Assembly (NCBI RefSeq): GCF_030463535.1
Contig: NC_132881.1
Coordinates: 1,878,128-1,942,127, forward strand
Direction of reading: 5' to 3'
From: Salminus brasiliensis
Lineage: Eukaryota; Chordata; Actinopteri; Characiformes; Bryconidae
Length of the DNA stretch: 64,000 bases
This document shows positions 33,001 to 63,999 of this stretch, piece by piece (position 1 is the first letter of the stretch; every line of letters begins with the position of its first letter). Made by a program: the position numbers and the translations under genes. Under the pieces are notes generated by a model. It ran no database searches. It saw only the letters and a list, made by a program, of their open reading frames with translations, and was not told the origin of the DNA.

Positions 33001-36000
33001 ACAGCGGCTCCCTGCTCCCCAGTGAGCGTCAGAAACTGTGAACTCTACACCCTTATAGTGAAATACATGTCCACACGGTAGCTCATCATACACTGGCTAC
33101 CGAAGTCCCATAGTTATGAGCTATGTAGTGCACTAAGTAGGGAGCAGTTTGAGATTTGAGAAGCAGCAGGAAAAGCCGCCAGAGTTGATCTGATCCGAAC
33201 AGATCTCAGATATTCAGAGGAATCTCAGAGAGATCTCAGAGGTAGACTAACAAGACTGAAGGGCAGAATCTGATCTGACTGTTCTCATTAAGATCGCATA
33301 GCCTGGAATTGGATAGGTATCTAATCTAAGGCCCCGATCACCCCTGCCACATTAACGAGAGTCCTGGGCGATCCGATCCGATAAGTAACCAGCACAAAGT
33401 GCAGGTGTGAACGGGATACAAAGGATCTCGAGGCCGCACTGCAATCCGATCACTCGAACCACATTCGGAGGAGTCGGACAGGCACATGACCACATTACTC
33501 TCGTAGTATGAATGCTAGAGCGCCTCGATGCATCCACGACAGCAAAGCACTGCCCACATCAACCACGTCACTGCCCCAGCCTGAAAATCCACATTAACCA
33601 CAGGACCACGGTCAGCTGAGCACGCTACCATAACACACCAGCTAATGGAAGAAGGCGGTTCTTGCAGCTGGAACACAAGCTAACACAGCCAAGGCTCAAT
33701 AACACCAGATACTAATCCCAGCACTCAAACCACTTCAGGAGGAGCTCTGAGGAGCATTGGAGCCACAGTATAGCAGTGTACTCGCCTCCATCTCTCCAAG
33801 ACACATTTAACAATCTAAACCCCTCCCAGTACAGCTGAAACCCCTCCCGCTACAGCCAAAACACCAATAATAATCTCCTGTGTCTAAGTGATACATGTGG
33901 CTAACAAAAATGTGGGGAGTAGGACCATGCCCGAGGCCCCTCCCAATCTAGCGCCCTACAAGTACCATCTTTACCTTCTTTTCCCTTCCAGTCTCCTCCC
34001 TTTTAACCCGGTCATCTCTCATTCCTGGCTCCATTTACTAGAAAGGGGGCTGACTTCCCTCTATAAGCAAAAGCTGGCTGAAAAATCTTGCCTCCCTCTT
34101 TTCATTCTTAAAACTAGCAAAAATCTTAACGGGATACAATCCAGGTACTCGTCACATAAAGTGACCAGGTGTAAACGTAGACATTTGGGCTACTTCAGCC
34201 TGAAAATGTGAACATAGCCCTTAAAGACCATCATTTTTAATGAAATCAGGGATGAATGGACTTTACATGAAATGACTGATTGATTGATGGCTGTATCATA
34301 TAGACTAATGGGCGTACAATTGAGTACTTGATTGTTTGTAAAATTGGAATAAGCCCCGCCTCCCCTAGTTACTCCCACAGAGGTGGGAGCATGTAGGGTT
34401 GGGAGTGGCTTGTTGGTAAGGCTGGAGAATCGATCCCTAGTCTGCAATGGGGGAAGTGGTGTTGTTACTCACTATCTTCTAGCTACGCTTTGATATGGTG
34501 TCACAGTGTCACATTTCAGTCAAAGTACTGACCTCACTACTGACCTCCCCAAAACACTGATTAAAAGGCAGTCTGTCTGTCTGCTCCTGCATCCAGAGAT
34601 ACAGCTCCATACGCTAGCGGTTTGTAGGCTGTGTGCAGTCCTCGACCTACATGTTCACTACTTAACTCGGCCTCTCCAGATTTGTAGGTGGCTGGAAACT
34701 CCTCACCATCGAGAAGTGGGTCATTGACCTGGCCATGGTGAGAACATCTGCTATCTGTCCTCCAGCCAAAGGGCATTATTATCGTGACTGCTGGCAAAGG
34801 GACTAACCTGGCAGCACAAAGGGGCGGGGTTTACAGCAAATAAATTATTGTAGGTGTGGTTAGGTTAAGGATGACCATTCAGGTCTGCTTATGTAATTTA
34901 TTATTTATTTTTATTTCTGCATAATTCACAATAAATGTCTGTAATTATAAATATTCATCAGTTTAACTGAGAGTTGAGTTGAGGTTGACTTGATCCTCTC
35001 TGTCCTCTCTGTCTGTCCGTGTGTCCAGAGTCTGTGTACGTTTATCAGTGCCGGCAGTAAACTGGCACAACTGCAGTGTTTGTGGAGGTCTAAGAACTCA
35101 GGACAGGTCAGCACTCTCACCTGGGCGTTGGCCTCATACACATGCCTGGGTAAGTCACACACTCTCTCACTCTCTCTCACACACACACACACTTATATTA
35201 TGTATTTATTGTATACACGTGTTGACAGTAACCAGTTTACCAGAAACTTGTGCCTGAGTGGGTTAGTGGTGTTTCTAATAAAGTCACCAGTAAGTGGAAG
35301 TACAAGGTAATGGTTTCTAATAAAGTGGCCACAGTAGACATACCAAGTAGGGTGCTCTAATAAAGTAGCCAGTGAATAAAACCACAAGGTAGGTGTTTCT
35401 AACAAAGTGGCCAGTGAGTGGATGCACAGGATAGGGGGTTCTAATAAATTGGCCAGTGAGTGGATGCACAAAGTAGGGGTTCTAAAGAAGCACAGGGTAA
35501 GGGTTTCTAATAAAGTGGCCAGTGAGGGAAAGTAGAAGGTAGAGGTTTCCATTAAAGGGGCCAGTGAGTAAATGCACAGGGTAGGGGGTTCTAATGGAGT
35601 GGCAAGAGCGAGGCAGTGGAAGCTAAAGGTTTCCAATAAAGTGGCCAGTGAGTGGTGGCACAAGGTAATGGTTTCTGATAAAGTGGCCAGTGGGTGTATA
35701 TGTACTCCTGTTTGTATCTAATAATATAAAGCTCTGTATAAACCTTTGGTTTCCGCAGCAAGAATCTTCACTACTCTGGTGACGACTGGAGACACTCAGG
35801 GTGAGTTGGACCAAACAGAGCTCTTGAGTATTTACACTGCATAGCAAACCACAGGGAAGCATCTCCCTTACCTTGTAGTTTATCCAGTTAACCAGACAAA
35901 AGATTGCTGCTGTGTTTCATGGGACGTGTAAACATCATCGTCATCATCATCGTCGTCAGGAAATGACCTCATTCATTTGGATTCTCTTGTTGCTTGTAGA

Positions 36001-36172
36001 CCATTTGCTCCCCAACATTTGTCATGTAGTTTCTATTTAGTCTTCTCCTTAGAGTTGTTTTCCTCTTCTCCTGTGTTTAGTTTTCGTCCGGTTCGTTGCC
36101 ATGACGGTCCTGAACTTGTGGGTGACGTTTACAGTGATGTACTACAAACCCAGCGCCAAGAAACAGGACTGA
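29921..36172 (+). CDS. slc66a3: SLC66A3 (PQ-loop repeat protein 3, PQLC3), complete gene of 7 coding exons
   Basis: The spliced frame gives 203 residues, close to my recollection of about 202 in human. Coding exons are 29921-30066, 31758-31840, 32596-32665, 34680-34737, 35029-35149, 35759-35800 and 36081-36172. All begin after AG, end before GT and join in phase. The start is MEYSFLLHVANFSTLFVC, with the PQ motif in LKFPQMW (residues 22-28). Later blocks are PPTYLEYPILIAQDVILLLL, GGWKLLTIEKWVIDLAM, LCTFISAGSKLAQLQCLW and LTWALASYTCLARIFTTLV, with C-terminal RFVAMTVLNLWVTFTVMYYK and TGA at 36170-36172. SLC66 proteins are multi-pass membrane proteins with MtN3/PQ-loop folds; the substrate of this member is not established. 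The second PQ position reads AQLQ, which lacks the proline. Oddities are the donor-derived minisatellite in intron 1 and a repeat-filled intron 5. It converges with ROCK2. Confidence 0.95.
30067..31229 (+). repeat. 24-bp minisatellite amplified from the exon 1 splice donor
   Basis: Nearly 1.2 kb of the unit GAGTATGGGTGGTGCTGGTG plus GGGT or GGGG, close to 48 copies. It begins at the first base of intron 1, and the unit overlaps the last exon bases (CTGGTGGG). Roughly sixteen units retain a full GTGAGT donor; others read GGGAGT or GTGTGT. The long Gly/Met/Val and Pro/His/Thr frames across it are artefacts. Confidence 0.93.
31230..31757 (+). other. SLC66A3 intron 1 remainder
   Basis: A partial M1-like word (AAAAGTATCTGGACACCCCT) lies at about 31350-31370. 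The acceptor CATCTCTCCGCAG ends at 31757. No other feature seen. Confidence 0.6.
31758..31840 (+). CDS. slc66a3: SLC66A3 exon 2
   Basis: Encodes (G)FIVFVSYQMYYDYPPPTYLE through IAQ plus one base. Donor GTGAGA. The first G completes the Gly codon left open by exon 1. Confidence 0.95.
31841..32595 (+). other. SLC66A3 intron 2 with truncated M1 MITE
   Basis: About 32112-32430 is an M1 copy starting ACTATATGGACAAAAGTATT and including GGGGGCTTTATACCCCTC and GGCATTAGGCAGCATG. A TA run (about 32432-32446) sits at its far end. The intron ends TTTTCTGTGTCAACAG. Confidence 0.7.
32596..32665 (+). CDS. slc66a3: SLC66A3 exon 3
   Basis: Encodes (D)VILLLLVLHYNGNLKQSLL then YAA plus two bases. The donor is GTATCC, a weak match after position 4, chosen because it alone keeps the phase into exon 4. 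Confidence 0.9.
32666..34679 (+). other. SLC66A3 intron 3 with an unclassified dispersed repeat
   Basis: About 33320-34215 looks like an insert. It has GATCCGATCCGATAAG, CAGGTGTGAACGGGATAC and CTGCAATCCGATCACTC near its left end, and CTTAACGGGATACAATCC and ACCAGGTGTAAACGTAGAC near its right end. The ends echo each other, suggesting a non-autonomous DNA transposon. No gene is supported. Confidence 0.4.
34680..34737 (+). CDS. slc66a3: SLC66A3 exon 4
   Basis: Encodes (V)FVGGWKLLTIEKWVIDLAM, ending in phase 0 before GTGAGA. The WVIDLAM block is highly conserved. Confidence 0.95.
35029..35149 (+). CDS. slc66a3: SLC66A3 exon 5
   Basis: Encodes SLCTFISAGSKLAQLQCLW through LTWALASYTCL plus one base. 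This is the second PQ-loop unit, with AQLQ where a canonical PQ would sit. Donor GTAAGT. Confidence 0.95.
35225..35700 (+). repeat. minisatellite in SLC66A3 intron 5 (TTCTAATAAAGTGGCCAGTG)
   Basis: About eight irregular units of roughly 55-60 bp share TTCTAATAAAGTGGCCAGTG followed by AGTGGATGCACA(A/G)GGTAGG. A related block (about 36365-36430 and 36490-36660, TTGGCCAGTTTACCAGAA and TTTTATCAGAAACACCTACC) lies in the 3' flank, suggesting the array grew from a dispersed repeat. Many units carry AATAAA on the plus strand. Confidence 0.8.
35759..35800 (+). CDS. slc66a3: SLC66A3 exon 6
   Basis: A 42-bp exon encoding (A)RIFTTLVTTGDTQ plus one base, between acceptor TTTCCGCAG and donor GTGAGT. Confidence 0.95.
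36081..36172 (+). CDS. slc66a3: SLC66A3 exon 7 (terminal coding)
   Basis: Encodes (V)FVRFVAMTVLNLWVTFTVMY then YKPSAKKQD and TGA. Acceptor CTGTGTTTAG. Confidence 0.95.
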
Positions 36173-38330
36173 GGTGCCTCCGTTTGTGGGAATATCCTGG
36201 CTCCATTCCTTCATCTTCACACTTGGACATTCTCTTCTTTGTACTGACCAATGTTCTCCAGATTGCTCCTGCACACCTGACCCAACTCCCCCCTAATGAC
36301 CAATCTGAGCCAGGTGTGCTGGAACTCTTCAGCTCTGATATACACCAAGGTGGAAATACATGAGGTCCACCTACCTTGTACCTACAGTCATTGGCCAGTT
36401 TACCAGAACGACCTAGAATATAGGTTCTGTTTGTAGCGGTTCTAGATGATCTCCTCCTCATCTAAACCATGGAAGTAGACCACAGGAGCATTTCTGGCCC
36501 TTTTATCAGAAACACCTACCTTGATGAACACACCTGGAGATACAGTCAGACTGTGAATCAGTGGTGGCGGAGGTGATAAATAGTGTCGTAACAAAAGGGC
36601 TACAGTCTAAAGCTATATGGTAGGTGTTTCTGATAAAATGGCCAATGGAGTTAAGGTGAGCACAACTGGCAGTTCAGAGCAGATCATTAGTTTCAGCTTC
36701 CATTTGTTAGTGAATGAAGAACAGCGTCAGGTGCTAATCAGTACTAATTCTTTTTCATGACATGAAGACGGCTCACGTAGTTCTGATCTAAGATTAAGGG
36801 CCGTTTTTTTTTTGGACGTGGATTAAACCTAGTAGGCCTAACTATAATGCCAAGATCTTCACATATATCGATTAGAATTATTACACACAGGCCCAAATCC
36901 CAGGTATGCGGTCCATCAATGTGCCTTTATCTATATATTGTGCCTTAAATCAGCCCTGCAAAAGTATGGTATCACATTCACATCATCTACAGCATTTAGT
37001 CTCGTCTTAGGTTTAATCCAGGTCTGGAAAACTGGATAGTAGACTTTCGTTTTTGCTTTTACGGTTAGTTGACTCAGGGTTCCTCTTTATTTAATCTCGT
37101 CTAACATTCCCTTTCCACTGGATCCAATACAACAACCCTTACTTATCACAGCTACTTAGCGTTAAAGTGGAATTCCACGGGTTGTCCAGTATATATATTT
37201 CTGTATAATTCACTGGTTGAGATGTAAACACAGTCATTCAGAGTAAGGGGTTTGGCGTGAAATGGTTGATTGGAGAGACTTAGTTTCTATACATTGGTGG
37301 TGAATAAAACCAGACGTCGGTCACCATGGCGACACAAATATCAACATTTTATTTCCTATCCAAACCCACCATGTACACATGTCTCCTGTCTTTACTGTCT
37401 CGTTTTATACGGAATTATGATGGTGGTAAAATAGTGGAGAATCCCAAATAATACAGTTTTCTTTAGACTACACCCTGCAGCATGTATCCCTCCACCATTT
37501 TAATGATCTGATTTTAAAAGCAGGTTCTAGAGCCGAACTCTTCTCAGGACTCTGGTAGAACAGTGTCTCAAGCATCAGGCAGCGTCTTCATCACCATTAG
37601 GAGGATAAACTGTCTGTAAGGAGCTTTTAGAGGTCTGGTTCTGGTCCGTTCACCACCACTGTGGACAGTTCTAACTAGGTAAGGTTATCTAGAACCAAAC
37701 ATTTCACATAAGACCCACCAAACCCAGTCTGAAGGAGTCCGTTTGTAACTTAACCAGTTAATTATGCAGAATTAACTCAACTCAGAGGTAAGCGTTAGTA
37801 TTGTTGGGCTTGCCACAGCTGGCCACACACTTCCAGTGAGGTACATTCCAATGAGGTATTTATGCAGAACCCAAGACACTGAGGAACGTTCTCAGATGTT
37901 ACATGATGGTTCATTTTGTAGAGCGTAGCAGGATGTTTTCTACTGTACATAGTTTTGCTTTCTGACTAGTCTGATTACCAGTTTAATTTTTTGTTCATAT
38001 TAAATATTGAGCTGGAGCAGAAGTTTACCCAGACAGACGCACACTTATTTCTTCTGTATGTTCCTATCAGTTATAGACTGTGTTGATCCAGGTGAAACAA
38101 GACCTACTTTTACCAAGAACCCAAAGAAGCTTTAGGAGTTCTGTAGCTGACTCACGCCTGCAGTCATGCAGCTGTGATCATATACTACCAAAGGAGACTC
38201 CTTCAGACACCAGCTGGCTTTAGCATGTGAAGGAAAAGTGCGTCACGTCTGAATTTGGGTTGTGTATCTGATGTTTGGAGACAGGGTTTGTCTGTGAAGC
38301 TTTTGGACCAATAAAGTGTAAAGTTGAGAA
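36173..38330 (+). other. SLC66A3 3' UTR and flank
   Basis: No coding exon. About 36365-36660 holds dispersed-repeat words and about 37160-37680 an R1 copy. AATAAA at 38310-38315 (GGACCAATAAAGTGTAAAG) is a candidate plus-strand polyadenylation signal; nearer sites are possible. Confidence 0.35.
37160..37680 (+). repeat. R1 dispersed repeat, long copy
   Basis: It opens GTTAAAGTGGAATTCCACGG, includes AACCAGACGTCGGTCACCAT, GTATCCCTCCACCATTTTAA and AGGTTCTAGAGCCGAACTCT, and ends GTTCACCACCACTGTGGACAG. The latter half matches 61675-61810 in reverse order. Confidence 0.6.
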
Positions 38331-38785
38331 ACTCTGGTGTAGCTCTGAATCTGAAGCCGAATGGATCTGCTGGTAACATCTGATGCTGTCCTGTGGAATT
38401 CGGACACCTTCAGATGTTACCAGCAGATCCATTCAGTCCTGTAAGCTGTGAGAGCTGGGCCTCCGTGGATCACATCACTGAGCCGTAGGTGCCCATGACC
38501 CAAGGTTGTCCTTACTTGGAGCACTTTTGGTAGGTACAGACCGCCACTGCATACTGGGAGCGGCCCTCAAGACCTGCCTGATGTCATTTTTGACGGTTCT
38601 GACGATTCTTACGGTTGCTCATTATCCCTGCTTTAAAACTTCACCTTCAAGAGCTGACTGTTCACTCGCTGCCTGATATATCCCAGTCCTTGACCAGCTA
38701 CATCTCCAGAGCGTCTGGCGGTGAGAAACACAGGAGGCGGGGTTTATATTAAAACTTTACTTTTTTCCTTAACTACATTCACAGC
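38331..38785. other. gap between convergent 3' ends
   Basis: A near-palindrome lies here: AATGGATCTGCTGGTAACATCTG at about 38359 and CAGATGTTACCAGCAGATCCATT at about 38412 are inverted copies about 30 bp apart. It could form a long hairpin between the two converging genes. No gene. Confidence 0.6.
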
Positions 38786-38812
38786 TATATAACTCATTTA
38801 AACAGATTACTT

Positions 38813-38818
38813 TTTATT
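38813..38818 (-). terminator. rock2: candidate ROCK2 polyadenylation signal
   Basis: On the minus strand the sequence reads TTTTGTAAAACAATAAAAAG, an AATAAA in an AT-rich UTR-like setting. Use of this site would give a 3' UTR of about 6 kb. Another minus-strand AATAAA lies at about 42240 (TTTGCAATAAAAGTT), which would give a shorter UTR. Confidence 0.4.
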
Positions 38819-39119
38819 GTTTTACAAAAATAAGCAAATGTTATACAGGGTCTTCCAAACCACAAAGGCTACATATGTTTTTCTTTCTTTTTTTTAATTC
38901 TACTGTCAAAACAATACAGCATTATAAAACATGCAGATCTGGACATTGCGCTTTAAGATGAAAAGTGCTCAGGCCAGTATAAATAAACCAAGTGACTTCT
39001 ATGATGCCATGTCAAATATACGGTGTATATTCTCTATATATCGTGCCTTAAACGAGCTCTGTAAAAGTACAGTAAAAGGAACACATTCACGGCACAAGTG
39101 CACTCCCTGCCTCACACGC

Positions 39120-39121
<2 letters not shown>

Positions 39122-39163
<42 letters not shown>
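39122..39163. repeat. (CA)n microsatellite
   Basis: About 21 uninterrupted CA units. Confidence 0.9.
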
Positions 39164-39164
<1 letters not shown>

Positions 39165-40361
39165 GGCTGAACTCTATAGAAAAATACTCAGATCACTTCA
39201 AACCACAAGGTCGTCTCGGAGAGTGGGAGGTGGGTACAGGTGCACACCTAATGAATGTTCGGACAGTCCTCCGTCACCTTTCAGATCAACTGTGAAGTGT
39301 ACATTTTGAGTCCATGCTCCGCCCACAAGTGCACTCTTTCATAGCAACTGTTGCCTAGTTGGACAAGATGCACACAACGAGGACATTAACATCCTCCAGA
39401 TTTCCGTTTTTGCTTACGTATCTTGGATTTTTATAAGTTTGGGAATAAACACGCTACCTCGCTAAGCTAACCCAGTCATCTACACCATTAGCTACCACAG
39501 TACGGCTGAAGACTCTCAAGGAACATCCTGCCAATTATCGTGGAGCTCCACCATGTGCCGCCAACACAGCTCTAACCTGTCAAGGCTCTCCGAAGGCCTC
39601 CATGCTGTGGTATCTGGACACCTCCAGATCTTGGTCCTGCAAGTCCTGCAAGTCCTGCAAGTTGTACGGTGGGGCCTCCAGGAGCATCAGTGAGCCTTGG
39701 ACAGCTTTGAAGGCCGGCGTTCAGACATGTAGCAGTGAGCTCATGCTCCTAATGAGGGGTCCGAAACCGTTCCCTATGACCGTGCTCTAAACAGTGATCT
39801 GGATTTGAGCGGGTAGGGGATGGTGAATTGGCCGCGGTTTCGGACACAGCTCACGAGGAGCTGGGCTAGATATCTCAATGAGGTTGATTGGGATTGTTAC
39901 CAGTGGTCTGTTCTGTAAAGCTTGTCCAACCAATCCACAGTATCTAAGATACCACACTTGTGGGCGGAGCCAGGACGGATCAGCTCCTGGCTCAACTGCC
40001 GTTGAAATGAGGGCGATCTTCAGCTCAGAGCTGGGTTGACTTGTTGAAGGTTTGGGGAGCCGATCGTCATCGTTCACGAGAGCGGTCTTGACGTCTTCGT
40101 AGATATGTAACCTGCTTCTACAAACAATACTGTCGGTCATCTCAGCTTTACATTCAACACGCAAGTCAATTCTAACAGGTCAGGCGGATGCGGTTTGGAA
40201 CGCCACCCTGGCGACAGTGGAGCACTTAAGGCATGTTGTTTGGGGGAGTAAACACGAGCATGGTCCCAGCCGCGCGAACCCAGGCGGCTGCGCTAGAATC
40301 CACAGTGAACTACAGAAACACCACATGGTGATCACAAACGTGAACTGTGACTTCATATATT

Positions 40362-40760
40362 TACACACTATACGTCCAAAAGCTTGTGGACACCTCAGAT
40401 TAAGGATATCAAGTCATTCTGTCTCCTTCTACTCATCTGGGAAGGCTTTACATTAGATGTCATCTGAACACTGAGGTGAGGATTTGACTGCATTCAACCC
40501 CACAACAGCATCCGTGAAGTCAGGCCAAACTCACACTCAGCCCAAAGGTTTTGGGTGAAGAGGCATCACTCCTTGTAAGGGTAGGGTGGGGTTGGCTAAA
40601 ACCCATCTAGCCAACATTTGGCATTTGGAGCTGTCGGTTCCATCAGCAATGCTGTTCTATGTAGATTATACAAGTTGCATGTTCACTAGCAATGGGTGCA
40701 CCTTAAAGCTGCTGCAATGGAAAGGGTGTCTGGATACTTACGGACATATAGTGTGTGTGT
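40362..40760 (+). mobile_element. M1-like repeat with inverted ends
   Basis: It begins CACTATACGTCCAAAAGCTT then GTGGACACC, and ends GGTGTCTGGATACTTACGGA then CATATAGTG. Internal blocks are GTGAGGATTTGACTGCATTC and TTAAAGCTGCTGCAATGGAA. CACTATA(C)GTCC and GGACATATAGTG form the terminal inverted repeat. Confidence 0.7.
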
Positions 40761-42190
40761 GTGTGTGAGAATATATAAATTTATATATATATAAATGATG
40801 TTAAGTGGCAATTTCTATCCGACAGTGTAGTGTACAGTACCGAAACCACATTCTCTGAGACATTATGGTAGATAATGTTCGAATAAGGCCCAGTTTTAAC
40901 TCTGGTCTCGGGCCTCCTCTCTAATCCAAAGCCTTTAAAAACACATACGAGAAAAACTGGCCTGGACAATGACCGCCCAGCTGACATGATGGAAGAACAG
41001 TGCCTCATCAGGAGCGTTTAAGAAGGTCACGATTGCGTTTTCCTCCACGGCGTTGCGTTCTCGTCCGTTCGGTGGTCCACAGCGGTGCCGTCCGGGTTAA
41101 GTGCTTTGTGTTGTGGGCTGGAGGAGGAGGAGGTTTGGGTCTGTAGGTGCAGGTGAATCTGAGCTTCTTGCCTTGTTATTTTGCAAAGATCTCAATGCAG
41201 ACGTGATCAGAGAGAAAACTGAGAAGTTCAGACGTAGCCGTAACGTTCAGGAGAGGAGAAAAAAAAAAACTATGAAAAAAGAAAAAGAAAACCAGCACTC
41301 GTGCATCCCTCGCTCTCTCTATTTTCGATTCTTTGAAAAAAACCTCTAGGCTGTAAAACATTACGACCGCAAGTCTTTAGTTGCTGTGAAAGGAGGAGAC
41401 CCCACATCAGCACGCAGTTACACCACATTCCCAAAGTGAGGTTAGCTAAAGAGGAGGAGAAAGAGGGAGAGTTAGTTATTACCCAATTCTTTTACGTTAA
41501 TAACCAAAAAAACAGGAACCACTCGTTTAACCCTTAGAAGTCACAGTTATTGGCAGCACTGATAAAAGCTGATAAACTGATAAAGCCCTGATCCTGATTA
41601 GCTCGCAGCTATAGAGCTAGATTGAGACACTATCGAGCTTTTAGTTGGAAATAATTAGCATTTAAGGGGTGTAATGATACATTAAAGATAAGCACCTAAG
41701 TCTCGAAATCAATTTTCTGATTTCCAAATCCCACCTGCTACACTCCCACTTCGGCTAAAAAAAGCTACGAAGCTCCTCAAGCTCGGCACGCCAGCAAGTA
41801 CACAAGACACCAGAACTGAATCCAGGAAGAATAAGTATGCTTCTCAAAACAACATATTAGGTCATAAAAAGCTAGCATGAGCTACTCATCGAATATGAGC
41901 TCCAATCTAAATGTTGCATCGCAGCAAAATTCTGTAGTTTTCTCATGTTGAATACAGTAATAAACTAAAATCTGAAACATTAACCCATTAATAAAAGGCA
42001 GATTTTCAGAAACCGTATTAAAATATTAAAGCATGTATTGTATCACACCCCTTTCTGCTTTAGCAAATCCGTACATCCCTAATTACTAATTATTATACAA
42101 TAACTCCCAGGCTTCTAAGGGTTAATCTCCACCACAACACCACCACACACCATGCATGCACAGTCATCATACCTGTAACAGCACTGCTCA

Positions 42191-42195
<5 letters not shown>

Positions 42196-42224
<29 letters not shown>
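42196..42224. repeat. (CA)n microsatellite
   Basis: About 14 CA units. Confidence 0.85.
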
Positions 42225-42226
<2 letters not shown>

Positions 42227-44830
42227 CAGTTCACAAACTTTTATTGCAAAGGGTAACACAAGTACTAAAATGCATCAGAATACTATGATCATATTTTCAG
42301 TTATTTTCCTCAAACAGCGTATTAATTTATTTAAATATTCAATGTCCAGCTGGGAGTAGTAAACACAGGCTTGATCAATAAAAGTTTGGTAAATAAACAA
42401 ACCAACCAACCAAAAAAACAAAAACAATTAACATAAACAAACAAACAAACAAACAGAAGTGATTCATTTATTCTGAAGGCCGTCGGAGTTCTCTCGTCTC
42501 ATATCTGAAGATCGCGACCTGGGGGAACTGGGGTGAGAAGGTTAGAAGCCGAAAGGTTAAAAATCAGGCGGCGAGAAGAAGAAGACCAGCATCCCAGATT
42601 CTGTTAAACATTCTCTCCTTCGTTAGCGCAGAAATGCTAACAGAGCAGACAGAGGAGATGAGATGTAAATGGAGTGCATGGATCACAGCTTACAGCCCAC
42701 ATGTAGTCCGTCAGTCAGCACATGGTTGGGGTGCTTCTTCAGCGTAGCGCTGGAGCTATGAGGCTAATGTAGCAAATGTAGCCAGTTGCAAATGTAGCAA
42801 CTAACGGACCCTGCAGGTCTGAATAATTGTTTTCGGACTAAACACGGTCTTAAAACAGTCTTAAACTTCAGTGCTAATTCATGTTGCTAATAACACTAAT
42901 GCGCTGGTTTGAGCACGGCTCCAGCTATCTGACTTTTGCAGACCTCTTCTCCTTTTGACATTTAGTGTGTGGCACTATTTTATCTGTCCTTTTGTGTTTG
43001 CACAGTTTCAGTAGGTGCATTAGCTAGCCTGCTAATTTAGCCAAGTAAGCTCCCCAGCTAAGCATAGCCCCACACAAATCCCCCCACAGGGCAATGCTGT
43101 TCTTTCTCGCTAGGAGTGGGTGTGCAGCACTTTGCCCGAATAAAATTAATCTTTACTTAATGTACACAGCATGTTTTTACTGTTTATGGTATGGTAAGTT
43201 AGCTAACGTTGCACACCACAACTTTGATAAACAACATATTAATCAGATATCGGAATGATCTGTAACGTGAGAAGTCATAAAAACAGAACCGAATTCTGCT
43301 TATTTATTTGTGACCGTCAGACATGACCCGAACGGCCGGTACATATTAGCCGTATGTGTTTTAGTACCACCTGACAAATGGAGACTCAGCTCAGGCCCAG
43401 AGACCACATTAGCACCTGATGCAGCTAACTGAGGGCTGGTACTCATGCTATGCTAATGGGCTAACCTTACCATTTTTAAGATCATTTTCATGTTTTTATA
43501 TGCGCTTATTTGTGACATAATCAACTGGTATGCCAGATGAATCGGTACATTGTCTACGACTACTGTTGTCACTACATTAGCATCCTTGCTAAACAAGCAA
43601 ACAGGTCTTTCGTGGCTGACTGACTACATTTGGGGTAAGGCTGAAAACAGAAACTGTAACTTTGATGTCTGGCCAAATTATTTCTTTAAAATACAGATTC
43701 TTCCGAAGGCCGGGGGTGCGAAAGAGAGGATGTTTGGAAAGGTCTAGCAGCGTTTACTGACTCCTGCCAAGTTCTCCATCTCCCACTTGGCAGCGGACAC
43801 CATTTCCACCCACCAAACCGAGCAGACAAACTCAAAGTCTGCTCCAGTGGCAGCCACAACCCACCACAAGCGCGAGAGCATTCACAGTCGTTCGGCCAGC
43901 GGTTACCATGATTGAGCCCAGCATGCTCCTCAGAAATTAAACGCATTCTCAACATCAGCATCATCAACCTCATCCAAAGCCCAATGCCAGTCCTCACTGC
44001 CCACATCTAGAGTCCTGTAAGGGAGGAACAGTGCTGAGATTTAGCCTACAGAGAAGGGAACTCCAGAGCTTCTGGACACTGCCAGAAGAGGGAGCTAAAC
44101 TGCTGGAGGGATCAACCTCATCACTGTAGGCAAAGCTCAGGCTAGGATCTCGAGGCGACTTTGTAAATAAATGGAATTTGAAGGCTGCATCACTGTAAGG
44201 TCACTGCAAAAGGAGTCTAATCACAATTCTGGAGTGTGTTGGATGGGTTAATGAAACAGAACATTAGTGCATATCTGGTCCCGCAGCCTTCAAATGAAGT
44301 TCCAGCATCTACGTCTACCTTTCAACCCCCAAAGTGCATCAGTATGTTTCAAGCCGTGCCGAACGGGACACGAAGCAGGTCTAGGCCTTGTTAGCAGGAC
44401 ATGCCATGGATGCTGATTTCACGGCGGGTAATCAGCGCACCATTAATTTCCACAGTAGGCAGATATGGAAAATGAACTGGAGCTCAAGGCAGCAATGATG
44501 GACAATTATAGAAGATCCTCACTGTAGATAAATACTGGCATGGGCATCAGATATAATAGTATGACAGCATACTTTTAGAAGTTTGCTTACTTTTAGATCC
44601 TCTTCACTGAAGAGCTTTAATTATAAACAGCGCGTTTTAAAGATCAGGAAAGAAGTAGTGGTATTGTGCCATCTAGCTGCTACCCTGCTGTCCACAGTGC
44701 ACTGCATGATCCGCAAAACCTCCTAAACACTAAAAAGGCTTCATGTGCTAACGGCTCTTCAGCTCCAGTTCATTTTCAGTGTGTTTTGTTAGCGCTTATA
44801 AAGAAACGCCAACTCCTCATCCAGCTATTT

Positions 44831-63999
<19,169 letters not shown>

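Larger units (their letters stand above)
38819..44830 (-). other. ROCK2 3' UTR and downstream region
   Basis: No protein-coding exon is recognised. Contents include a CA run at 39122-39163, an M1 copy at 40362-40760, a poly-A/GAAAA patch at about 41260-41295, a CA run at 42196-42224 and an (AAAC)n patch at about 42436-42455. Much of it could be ROCK2 3' UTR. Open frames (for example 39787-40164) have no known domain. Confidence 0.45.
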
